Below are positions 1-11,200 of a stretch of DNA of 64,000 nt, piece by piece. The translations under genes and the position numbers were made by a program. Within the stretch, counting starts at the first letter, position 1; each line of letters begins with the position of its first letter. Origin of the DNA: Otis tarda (Eukaryota > Chordata > Aves > Otidiformes > Otididae); the NCBI GenBank assembly GCA_026413225.1, contig CM048552.1, forward strand, positions 57,923,001-57,987,000, read 5' to 3'. A model generated the notes under the pieces. It was given only the letters and a program-made list of their open reading frames with translations. It was not told the origin of the DNA and made no database searches.

Positions 1-1324
1 TTCTTTAGACTTGTGCAAAATACATGGTGTGGTGGAAAAGGTTACACAGATTTCTCTCCTCTTCTTCTTTGTTTTTTTTTTTTTTTTTTAAATGCCCTCT
101 CCCATGAGTCTGCATAGCTTGTGAGATGGGGATGATAGTGTGTGCTTAGCCTTGCAGCTGATTTGGAAATCTGGGCTTCACCATGCCATGCTTGCTTTTC
201 TTGTCTGTTTGCTTCAAGTTTTTTACGTGGAGTTTACAGATATTGGTGCAATTTGCGTAGCAGAAAGCGCCTCTTTGTAGCAGCTGATGAGTGGATGACC
301 AAGAGCTGATTAAGCCAAACCTTTAAAAGGCTTTTGGGAAAAAAAATATAGTGGTATTAAATTTATGCTTTGCAAATGTTGCATCAGTAGTACTGGGTTA
401 AGCAATGTTAGGCCACCTGGTGCATGGTGGTCTGATTGATAATACCTCTTTGGGCCACCAAGGGCTTGTGTTCATGGGGTATCTACAGTGGGCACAGCCT
501 GTGTGGTGACTCCCTGTGTTGGGGTACATGGTGTGAAACCTTACCTTGAGGCTAAGCTGATCTGATAACAAACAGCTGCCTGAAGAAGCCATCCTTTCCC
601 TCTGCTCTCCCTTTGGCTCCAAGTTTTTTTTCATGATCTCGTAGAAAATGAGTAATGCCAAAGAGGAGTTTATCACTAGGTCCAGCTGACTCTGCTGTGG
701 TGAATGTTGTGGCGATCTTCCTGCTAGGTCATGTTTAAAAGAAGGGATGGCTTGTGCACCCAGTGTTTGTTTGGGAAAGGGTGTGGGACCATGCCTCTTG
801 GGTCCTTCCAGGTGTTGGACTGGTTTATCTGTAATGCACAACTTCAACCTCAGTGTGCAGCAACTGCATCTTCCATGGTAGTTTAAACTCATCTGCAGAT
901 TAGCCTGGGGTACTGCAGGCCTGACCTCTGTGCGGTAGTCTTAGGACCAAGGGACACAGGGCACCAGCACCTGTCTGGGGAGTCAGGGTGTCCTGGGGGG
1001 CTGTGGCATGCAGTGGCATTCACCCTGGGGTGCAGGGGCTGGGAAGGTCCTGCCTGTGCGTGCAGTTGGGAGGGGGGGAGATGCTTGTAGCTGAGAGCAT
1101 GACAATAATCCCAGATGTTGAGAGGCTAAAGCAGTAAGTCAGGATTTTTCTGTCTGTGCATGCAGCAGTGATGGCAAAACTTTTCTCCTTAATACTGTGG
1201 GGTTTTTTTTTAATTTTATTTCTTTTTTTTTTTTCTTTAACAGTAACTGCATGTTGACTTTCTGGAGCCTGGGAGACTTGGGGACTATTGTAGGAAGAAA
1301 AGCTGAGTTGCCTTTGCTGTCCCT
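1..1324. other. Non-coding stretch without a recognisable gene
   Basis: I see no exon, RNA gene or recognisable transposon here. A run of 18 T lies at 72-89, and T-rich sequence at 1202-1236 runs into an acceptor-like CAG at 1241-1243 with no matching donor downstream. Open frames on both strands are short and show no protein family pattern. Confidence 0.6.
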
Positions 1325-1379
1325 GTGAGAGGGAAGGTGATGTTGAGTGCTTGCTGTGCCTGCCTCTCTGGTGCTGAGA

Positions 1380-1770
1380 GCAGCAGGGCATACGTTGACG
1401 TGGCGCGCTGTACCCACAGTGCTGCTGCACATCACTTCTGTCACCTGGGCAGCATCTTTAGCTCTCGCAAGGAGAGCTCTTCGCATGCTCAGTACCGCCA
1501 CACCGCTGTTGACCTCTCACACCCACACTCCTTTAAGACTGTGAGCAGTTGTCCTCCCCTCCTGCAGAGGAGGGGGATAAATGTTTGTTCATCTGCAGTT
1601 TCTCTGATTAATCATGTTTTCAACTCTGCCTTTGGAGCTGACGGCAGGCCCTCCTTCCCCTCAGCGCGTGTCCGCAACGCGCTCATGTGCCAGCACGCGC
1701 GTGCTGCCCTTGAAAACAGACCAAACTTATTAAAATCATTGCTGGTTGCCATGGCAGCTGTTGTCGCTGT
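1380..1770. promoter_or_regulatory. CpG-containing stretch with an RFX-type X-box
   Basis: CpGs cluster near 1395-1405 and 1660-1700, above the local background. At 1745-1758 is GTTGCCATGGCAGC, one base away from the palindromic RFX-factor X-box GTTGCCATGGCAAC. RFX proteins bind such full palindromes at enhancers and ciliary gene promoters. The match is direct observation; regulatory activity is inference. I see no TATA element or initiator that would make it a core promoter. Confidence 0.3.
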
Positions 1771-1800
1771 GGGCTAATAGGAAAGGCAATTACTGCTGCT

Positions 1801-4140
1801 TGCTGGGGAATGTATGGGGAGGGTGTGAGCACAGGGGGGACAGGCTACTGCGTGCTGATGAGCAGTGTGACTGATAGGTCGGCTGTCAGAGCGAGGAGAG
1901 GAGAGAAAGGCCGGAGATGCCCTGTAACGGGGTTTGGCCAAATACGCTGTATTTCCACCTCCTGGGCAGGCTCATTGAGAGATTCCCACCCTTCCTTTGA
2001 TTGTCAAGGGGAGTCTCGGGGTTGGGATTCACGTTTGCAGCTGGGTGCAGCGAACTGCTGCTTAGTGACTCTCAGCTGGCCCAGAAACTGAAACGAGGAG
2101 CTGGAAAACTTTATACACGTTGAAGAAACTCATCTGGCTCCTTTCCAACTGTTTGCGCTTTGTAAATATTCCTGCTCGGCACTTACTTTGCTGTTTCCTG
2201 TAAGTCGAAGGTCGTGATATAAAATAACTCCAATTTTCTTGGAGTGAGGAGAATCAGTTATGAAAACTGAGGTCAGTTATGCTTTGGGATGCTTCCCTGG
2301 TTCTTGTGTGCTGCTCTGCCAGTAGAAGCCCCAAACATTTTGATTATGGACCTGTATGTAGACCCCTGTGTATCTGTAGGTGTTGTGTGGTCATATGGCG
2401 GATGCTGGGTTTTCATGCTTTTCATAGTGAATTGAAAGTTAAAGGGAAATTGCATCTGTCATCTCTTGTTTTCACTGATTTTGGGCAGTGTGTGTGCCCA
2501 AGCAATGGCAGCACAGTTCATATCCAATACAAACATGAGAAAAACAGGGAACATATTATAATGAGGAGCTTGTAGGAAATCAATAGATTCCTTGAGGGAT
2601 TTGAGTTGGGGAAGTAGATGAGAGCTGTAGGTTTGCAGCTTCTGTAAAAACTCAGGGATACCAAAAACTACTTTGGCAGTGTTTGACAGAGCCATGCACC
2701 CCCAAATCACAACCTTCTGTCCCCTGCAATTTGTGCTGCTTTCCCTTGTGCTAGGAAATGTTCTGAGACCTCACTGCACTGGAGCTCTGCCAGGAGGCCC
2801 TCCCTGGGCAGCAAGAGGCATGTTGCTGAAGTTTCTTCTGGCTTTTGGAGTTCATCATGGTGTCAGTGAAGCTAAAATGATGGTTGTGGTCCCCTTTGAT
2901 GAGGAGACTATCCCAGGGGGCGTGGGGGAGGCTTGTGGTCCAGACAAAGTAAGAAGAATAAAACAATCCTCTTGGAGCAGGCAAAATCGAGTCCTTGTCT
3001 GAATTTCTCTCCCTGTTTCAGTTGATCTCCCAGCAGCTGTTTCCAACTGCCCTTCAGATCGTGCCCCGTTGGGATAGCAGCGGTGACTCACTCAGCTGGG
3101 ATGGTTTCCGCAGCGTGTGAGAGCCTATCTTCCCAGGGAGCCATTGCACCAGGAAGGGGAAGGTTTCTGGTGCGTTTGATCCCTCAGTAAAGATTATACA
3201 GCGTCTGTTTAATTAGACACTGCTGCTTTCTTTGCTGGTGTACTAAATATAAATGGAGGAGCTGGTCTCATATACTTGAAGTTGCAAATGTCAGGAGTCA
3301 GTAGCTTTATTTTCCTCTCTCCAAATCTGATTTGTTTTTCAGTACTGCCACTAAATCTAATGATGCAGTAATTCCTCTTTGTTAAAAGGAATGAGATGTT
3401 TAGACTGAGAGGGACTTCATACTCTTCTCCCTCCTCTCTCTTGTCCCACCTCCGTTTACAAAGGAAGAGCTGCTGGTTTGCAGCAATATGAGCTGAAGTG
3501 TTAAAAGGCTTGATCTAAATATGCCATGTACTAAGTTTGTATTCAGCTAAAATATAGTTGTTAAGGTTTTCTCTCTGCGTAGTTTTTGGTGCAGATTTGT
3601 ACACTACAAACTCTACCTTTGTGACAGTCAGCAGAGTGCCAAAAGACGTTTTAAAAAAAAAAAAAAACAAAAAAAAACCCAAAAAAAACCCCAAAACCCA
3701 AAAATGCAGTGAAGATAAAGAAGCTGCTGCTGGAGCCCAGGCTTGTGAGGATTTACTTGGGGCTTCATGTTCGTTTTGGGATTCTTTGTTTGCTGAACTA
3801 CAGTCTGTAAGTCCTGGCAGGCCCCAGGGAGATCTGTGATGGGACAGACATCTGTGCTTAAGATGCCTTGCTCTGTCCTTCTGCCTGTGCAGGAGAAGGA
3901 GTAGATAGCAAATGAGATTTTCCCACCCCCCCGGGGCTCCTACTGAGCACAGTGGACCCAATCTACCTCCATCTGCTTACATCCTTGTACAGTGCCATCG
4001 CACACGCTGTTTGTTTGAGCGTGTCCGTGAGCCATAGCGCGATGCCTGGGAAGTACAGCTCGCTGGGACAGTGCTGGCGCTGCTGCCCTGTGAAGTGCTC
4101 GGCCCCGAATCAGTTGGTTGGAAAGTCCTTGAGAGCAGAA
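1801..4140. other. Non-coding stretch without a recognisable gene
   Basis: Nothing here can be supported as a gene. The longest + frame (2673-3002) lacks an acceptor and a family signature. An A-rich then A/C-rich low-complexity block occupies 3653-3704. Confidence 0.55.
3653..3704. repeat. A-rich to A/C-rich low-complexity repeat
   Basis: About 50 bases are almost entirely A and C, starting with a run of A broken by single C residues and continuing as short A and C blocks. It is simple sequence. It could be a decayed poly(A) tail, but no transposon body is recognisable beside it. Confidence 0.7.
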
Positions 4141-4170
4141 ACGATGGGGAGAACTCTGCGTGGTGAAGAC

Positions 4171-4196
4171 TGACTCAGCGCTGTTATCAGCCACCC
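4171..4196. promoter_or_regulatory. Clustered NF-E2/MAF, GATA and CACCC motifs
   Basis: Three factor sites sit within 26 bases: TGACTCAGC (NF-E2/MARE-type) at 4171-4179, TTATCA (reverse of the WGATAR GATA motif) at 4184-4189, and CCACCC (KLF-type CACCC box) at 4191-4196. These three classes co-occur in erythroid and megakaryocyte enhancers such as globin control regions. Each motif alone is common. The close grouping is what stands out, and activity is unproven. Confidence 0.3.
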
Positions 4197-4980
4197 AGTA
4201 TTCAGTGAGGCTCTTCGTCTTGCCGTCGGCTGCTGTAACCGCTGTTCATTCATGCCCTGGCCAGTTCAGCGTGCTTTTTTATTCTGGCTGGTGGGATAAT
4301 GTGGGGTACCTGGTCTCAGGGCAAACGTGGCTGTTGGGCTGGAGGAGGAGGGAGCACGCTCATTAAGTACTGGAGGCATTTCTGCTGTGTTGCAGCATGT
4401 ACTGGGGGAGGCATGCCTTAAAAATAGGAGCACCCAGAACATCATGTTGATCTGCCAGGTCTCTTTGGGCCTTTAGACTTGAGGTCTGGCAGAACAGTTT
4501 CACCATTAGATGTGTTTTTGTAGAAAGGGGGAGAAGGAAATCCAGAGATAGTTGCTGCCCTTCTTGAGGTTTTCCCTTTCCTAGCAGAGACAAGAAGAAA
4601 TTGTTTCTGGAGCGTGTTGAGCTGTAATCAGTGCCGATTCTCAGTCTGGGTGGAGGAGACAGAGACTCTACCCGGTGTTTCTGTGTGCTCCTGGTCATCT
4701 GTAGATGTTACTGACCGACGCAGGATTTTTTCCAAAAGCTGTTTCCTCTGCCGCATGATGCAATGTTGAGTCAGTAACCCTGTCGCTTTGAAGGTTAACA
4801 TTTTTCATATCCCCAAACACTTCTTTATTGTCTTCCCTTATCCTTCGTTTTTCCCCCCAGCTTTTCCTATTTTTGATAGACCGATCTAACGGTCGCCTTT
4901 CCTAGGGCAGAGCGGTGGCTGTGAGAGATTAGCCTCCCTCCTCTCCTGCTTTAAGCTTTGGGAGCCAGGCTGATGAAGAG

Positions 4981-5298
4981 CACATGACCCTCCCGGTGGC
5001 TTTTCCTTCCCGGCGGGACACAAGGAGCTGTGTGCGAGGGGAACAAGCGGTGCTGTGTAGCGCCTCGGCGCTCCGCTCCCGCTGGTGGCAAGGGCAGGCA
5101 GGGCTTGCCGGCTTCTGCCAGCGTGGCACGGTTCGGCAAGTCGGGGGCTTTCCCGGGCAATGGAGAGCTTGCCCACCCGTGTGCCGCTCACGCAATGGGT
5201 TCTCATTTTCACCCTGGACGTAGGCGCGTGGGGTGGCTGAAGATGACGCGAGCTGGCTTTGTCTTTCCTTGACGTGGTGTAACCGAGCGGAGTGCCTG
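4981..5298. promoter_or_regulatory. Small CpG-rich patch
   Basis: By hand count there are roughly 27 CpG dinucleotides in about 320 bases, GC-rich and far above the flanks. This resembles a small CpG island. I see no clear first exon with a strong donor in it, so a promoter role is not established. It could also be an intragenic CpG patch or a relic of a GC-rich repeat. Confidence 0.4.
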
Positions 5299-5299
5299 A

Positions 5300-8200
5300 A
5301 TTATTCACTCCTCCTGGGCCTGCTGTTCCTATTGAATTCCCCATGTCGGGGCACCCTGCCAGCACCTGGTCATGAATTCGTTGCTGTGCCTGCCCTGGGG
5401 GCACCCCATGTGCCCTGTGCATTTCAGGGGGAACGGGGCCAGGGGAGGGCTGGCCTCCTGCACAAGGCTCAACTTGGAGTTTTGTAGCTGCGGGTTGGTG
5501 AGACTGGGTTGCCCCAAAGTCTTTCCGTCTGCGGTGTAGGTGGGCGCCAGCCCTTCGGCTGCTCAGAGGGTTGTTGGCAGGTTTGTGTGTGTTTATATCT
5601 GTCTCTGCCTTGCAGCCATGCTGAAGTCTGCCTGGGTTCCCAGGTCCTAATCTTTTCCTACCATCTCTATATGCAGCATCTGGTATCCTATCTGTATTTC
5701 ATCTTCATAGCGTGGATTTCTCTCCAAACTGCGTCCTTATTTTTTTTTACACACAGTTTGAGGTTCTCCTCTTTTCCACATCCCAAGTTTTCAAGGGTGG
5801 TTGTACTGAAAAACAATCACGTTTCACATTTTCTGAGAGGAAACATTTCCTTTATTGTCCTAACGGAAACCATTTCGCACTTGCCTATGATGTTAGTCTT
5901 ACTGATCTGAATAATTTTACCATTAAACTTTTAAAAGATCTCTATTGTTCACATTATCACAACTCATAAAAGCTACCTAAGGCACATTTTATACTTTTGG
6001 AGGAGATTATCACTTCTCTTTGCAAGAACTTCTGGGTCTTATGTTTGGTACCATCTTCATTGTGTTGATCTCAGCTTTGCTTTGTTCCTCTGTATTTTCT
6101 TTTTTAAGCAATTACAGCAGGTGGCTGGTCCCTGGGGATGCTTCCTTTGACCAGAGTGCTCTCTGGTCCCAGTTGATGGGGTCGGATGGAGTTTCAGGTC
6201 CTCCTCCTGGCTGCACAGAGGAGTGGTTTTTCACCTCTTAATTGGATCATGTAAATCAGCCCTTTCTTTGTCTCATCCTCTTTGTCCAGAATCTCCTTCT
6301 GGTGATTCTGATGAATAAATCAGCCTTGACATTTGATTGAATTTAGTAGTTATGTTGATATTTAAAAACTAGTGTATCTGATGATCAAAATAGTAATAAT
6401 CAGAACTGTGACCAATAATTTCCTTCAAAACCCGATTTATGTAGTAGAGGTGATATGTAAATGAATTGAGTAGAAAGTGGCAGGGGCTGGGTTTTTTGTG
6501 TTGTGTGGTTTTTTTTTTTTTTTTTTAAATCCTGTGCTGTTACAGCACTCTGGGATTTTAGTGTGTGATAAAGTGCCAAGGGGTCCCTGGGGTCTGACAG
6601 ATGCTGGAGAAAACAGAGCTCCCTTCCAAAGAGAAACGCAGTTCTTTCACACCAGTGCAAATGCTGGTGGGCTTGTACCTTTTTGCTGGCCAGTGGGAAG
6701 CTTTTCCTGATGAATGTCAGCCCCTCAACCAAAGGCAAAGTCTTTCAGAGTTGCTGCTCGTCTCGCTCGCCTCAGTTTGCGATGTGTGGCTGTGCTGGGC
6801 AACCCGGGGGCAAGGATGTGCTGTCCTCCTTTTCCCCCCTGTGACTATTATGCCTGGGAGCAGTGGAGTATGCTGTTACCTTCGAAGTGATGGCTGCAAA
6901 ATTGCTGGCTGTGGCTTCCCTGCAGCAAGGGACAGAGGGAATTTGAAGTGATTCAATGGAGAGAGAGAAGCAAAACAAACCCCAGCAAAGCCTAGATCAT
7001 CGTTTATGTCCATGAGCATTGACTGGTGATCGAATCAAAAAGGCTATAGAAGGAAAGGAACAGAGGGTAGTGTTGCCTATTTTGTCCTTTGTACAAGCAG
7101 GAACGGAGATGTGTAATATTCTCTGTCAACAGAGGAGAGGGAAATGTCTGAAACATGTTTCCTCCTATTGCTTCTCAAGTTGGATGGGTGGGAGGGAGGC
7201 AACAAGTTGCAAAGGTGTGGGGCCTGCAGTGGTATTCATGCAGCAACCAGGAGAAGGTCCGGGACCGCACTTCCCTGTTAACACGCAGGGCTTGCAAATG
7301 TGTTTTTACTGTGGGCAAAAGCATTCAGCCCCTCCAAAAGCTGATGGACTAAGACTCATGAATGATGAGGTCTATGTGTAGTCAGTTGAGAAGCTAAGTC
7401 TTATTGTAGTACGTGGCTTCTAGGATGCAGCAGAGAGCTGGAATTGCCATTGCCAGAGTTTGAGGCTGTACACTTTTATATTACTTTTGTGTACTACAGA
7501 TTTTACGTTTTGGAGCTTCTCATTTATACCCATTTTAACTTTAGTAATGACAGCAGGAGAAAGGGAAAACTTGTTCTTCTTCCTTGCCTCCCTTTTCTCC
7601 CCCCAGGAAATTTTTGACTGTTTCCAGAAGGGAGCAGATTTCCAGCTCCTTCTCTCATCCTCCTAATCTGATTGAAGAGCAGTAGGGGAGAGAAGCAATC
7701 TCATTCAATCTGTGATTTGCATGTGTTCAGCCCTTCTGTCCTGAAACTGTACAGTGCCTTTTTGTGCGGCTGATAACAGCTTTCCCATGCAGCAGCAGCA
7801 TCTGTGTGAAATTCCAGCATCTTTTAATTTTTTTTTTTTTTTTCTGCTGCTGCTTTAAAAGCTGCAAGTAATCCTCCAGGCACCAGCGCTATCTTTCAAT
7901 AGACTGACTGATGCAATGCTGTCTTCATATGGGATGGGATTTGGGAGGTTTGGTTTTTCACCCGAGAGGATTACAAGCTTCATTTTGACGCAAACATTTA
8001 TACCCTGCAAGTGGTAGTGTTGGTGCCTCAAGACTTGTTTTTTGGCACTAGGAAGATGCACTGCAAATATAACAACTTTCCTAGGCCTTTCTTCCTTTCT
8101 GTGACAGTTTTAATGCTGCAAAATCCTCACTGGTGTGGGTTGTTGCCTAGAAAGTTTAAGGGTCTGTTATGTTTCAGTTTTGGTCAGATTCATGTATAGG

Positions 8201-11200
8201 TATGTGTAATACATGTGCACAAATGTGTATACGCACACAACACTGTCTTCTGTGGTCATAGTTGTGCCTTCTTGTAATGCATTAAGCAATGCGACTAATG
8301 TAATGAGATGATGTTTGTTCTTTCCTATTCTCTTTAGGAAAAACAATATATGCTCCTTCAAGATCAGTTTTTGAAAATTTCCATTCACTTTTTCAATAGA
8401 AAATAAAGATTTAGCTGTGTTTGTTTGTTTTTGGGTTTTTTTTTGAGAGGATTTGAACTAAGCATGTGCCTACTGCTCCTGGGAAGTGATGAAGTTTGCG
8501 ATGCCTCTGGGCTTCAAGAATAGTGTGTTTTGTTGTATGACCTGTGTAAATGCTCACCCTGAGATCTGCTTAGCCATTTCTCTGGAGAATTGCAGTCAAG
8601 GCACGGAATTGTCAGCTCCAGTTTCTGTGTGATTTGGAGTTTACTAAAAGCTGAAGTCTTGTGCTGTCACTGTCACCGTGCTGTAGTCCAGCTAAGAGAT
8701 AATGACAGCATTAATCATTGAAGCCAGGTCATATTCTAAGCTAAGGTAGAGTCTCTCAGCTCTTAGATGTGTGTGGCTCTTGTTATTGAAGGCTGTGGCA
8801 TCAGGCTGAGAAGCAGGAATATTTCTAAAATATGGATAGCTCTGGTGACAGAGGATGCATACTTTTAGCATGCTTAATAGTGAAGTCTTGCGTGTGCCTC
8901 ATCCTACCATCAGCCTCCTCCCCAGAATCAGTGTCAGCCAATACTTCTGCTATTGTTCTTGCAAATCCTTGGCATCTCTTTGTGACAGTGGTGCATGAGC
9001 CTGTAGTGAAGAGCAGTGCTTTTTGTTTGAAAGTAATGGAGGTCACAAATCCAAAGCACTGAAAACAGAAGGGGTCTATATGTGTTTTTGCAAATTCAGT
9101 GGGGAAAGAATACTATAATCTGTTTTTTATAGGTCCTTCCCAATTACTGATCTGAAAACTAACTGCCAAGTGTGGGTAGATTTAGTCGACAAAAATGCCT
9201 ATATTCTCACAACTCTGTAAATAATTAACAGACCAAACAGCTGACAGCTTGGTTTTGGATACTCATGGCTACTATCTATAGAGCATGTCTTCGCTCATGA
9301 AAACTCAGTTAAGGAGCTCCAGTCTTTGGTGGAGCAGCTGCAGACTTGAGTTGCTCCATGCTTCTGAGGGATTAAGAAAGGAGAAAAGTATGAGCAAACA
9401 TCACCCGTATCTGGTTAGGCCGTACAGTATTGGGGACGTTTTGGAAGGGAAGCCGTGAAATGTGATTGGAAATAAGACTTTCTTCTGCTGACTCAGATGA
9501 CTACTTGACGTTTCTTATCATCAGTTCTTCAAGGGAGTACAAATTCTGAATCTTAAAGCAGTGTTAAAGATGCCTGTGTAAGTGTCTCTGAAATGTATGG
9601 AGGTGAAGGATTGGTAGTTTCTAAGAAGGAGGCTTGTCAGCAAAGCTCCCGTTGTTGCAGTTTCATCCTTGGTTTAAGCTGACCTAAGACCATGCTTTCA
9701 TTGAAAGAGGAGCCCTGCCTTCTCCCCAGCTCCAACCTACACCCTCCCATGTGTTAGGGATTACATGGCCTGTAGTGACCACCTTAATCTTCCTCCTTTT
9801 TGGGGGATTAGTTTCCAGGAGGATCAGCAAACTGATCTGACTTGCCATGTTCTTCTGTGAATCCCTACTGTGCATGCCAGAGATGAAGTAGGGATGCACA
9901 TTTGGGAGCAGTAGGGGAAAAAACAGGATGATTTCCTTTGGTAGCATGATTTTTGAGGTTAGCTTAATCTGACTGTGCCACGCTCTGAAAAGGTGTTTTG
10001 TATCACTGCGTAGCTCAAGAGAGTTGAGTTTTAATCTCTTTATACTTGGGCTGAGTAGTTGTTACCAAGTGTGCAGAAGGAAGGAGCAAGTAGAACTGAA
10101 TTTATAGGGCTGCAACTGTCTAGAGCTTTGAATAAAAATGTTGGCTGTATTTACAAAGAGACCTGGAAAAATAAAAGAAAAAGGCAGTGGTGCTTTGGCA
10201 TGGTTTGAAGCTTTGCCTGGTCCTCTCGTCTGCTGTTTGCCGCAGTGCCTTTGGTCTGCTCCAGGTCAGGACTATGCTAAACTGCCAGATTCTCTATACC
10301 TAATTTAAGATGTTTCTGTGTTCAGTGGGAGAGTGGCTTCCTTTTTTGTTTCCTTCACCTGAATGTGCCGCATAGGAAGATGCACGATGCTGTAATTTCA
10401 GGAGCCGAGTGTTTTTTAGATCTCTTCTGTTCTGCCTTTCATCTGTAGGCTCAGGGAGCGAAATGTAACTTCTTAATGCGAAGAAGTCTCCAGGGATTGC
10501 ACACATAAGAGGTTTTTAGACTAAATTGTGAAGGAAAGAAGTTTTATGTGAGTGTGCTGTGACAATCCCTTCCCACACGTGCACACTTACAAACCAAGCA
10601 GTAATTTCGATTGCATTTAAAAGTTGGTAGAATTATAATGCTATTGCCTTCCTAAAAGCTTTGTGAAAAATGGTGATGGGGTGGGTGGGGGTGGAGAGGT
10701 GCAGTCGAGTGCCCCAAGAAGGGCAAGATGGTCGGGACTGGTGGGTGACACATTCCGTACACAGAGCGGGCAGACAGATCGGTCTGGCCGTGCCATGGCA
10801 TGTGCTCCCTTCTGCCCAGCGGGACCGTGGCAGGGGACCTGGCGAGCAGGGCTGTGGTTATAGCTGCGGGAGGCTGGGACGGGAAGCGGCCAGGGGGCAG
10901 AGGGTTCAAATCTGCGAGGAACTAGTTTCGGTTAGTTTCACCGCTGGTAGAGTGACTTGTTTATTACATTGTCTTGCAGGCAAGGAAGGGAGGGGTCTTT
11001 GCTTTTGTGTGGTGCTGGCAGGAATGTGCAATCCGAGGGTTTTGAGACCTCCTGGGGAGGTGTATGGGTCTTTTTCCAGTGGCTTCAGACTATCCCTAAA
11101 GACAATGGCGTGGAACTTGGGCTCTGTAAGGAAGTTGTCTGATGTTTCTGAGGATTTCCTGGGCTTTAACTAAACCTAGAGCTGGTAAAATGAGAGAAAT

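Noticed and set aside
2459-2710. Minus-strand frame starting MIWGCMALSNTAKVVF, reminiscent of the WGC motif of Tc1/mariner transposases
   Set aside because: The similarity ends after a few residues; the expected downstream QxDNxPxH region and flanking inverted repeats are absent.
7606-7666. Strong acceptor-like TTTTCTCCCCCCAG followed by an open frame
   Set aside because: The frame stops after about 20 codons with no donor and no polyadenylation signal arrangement to make it a terminal exon.
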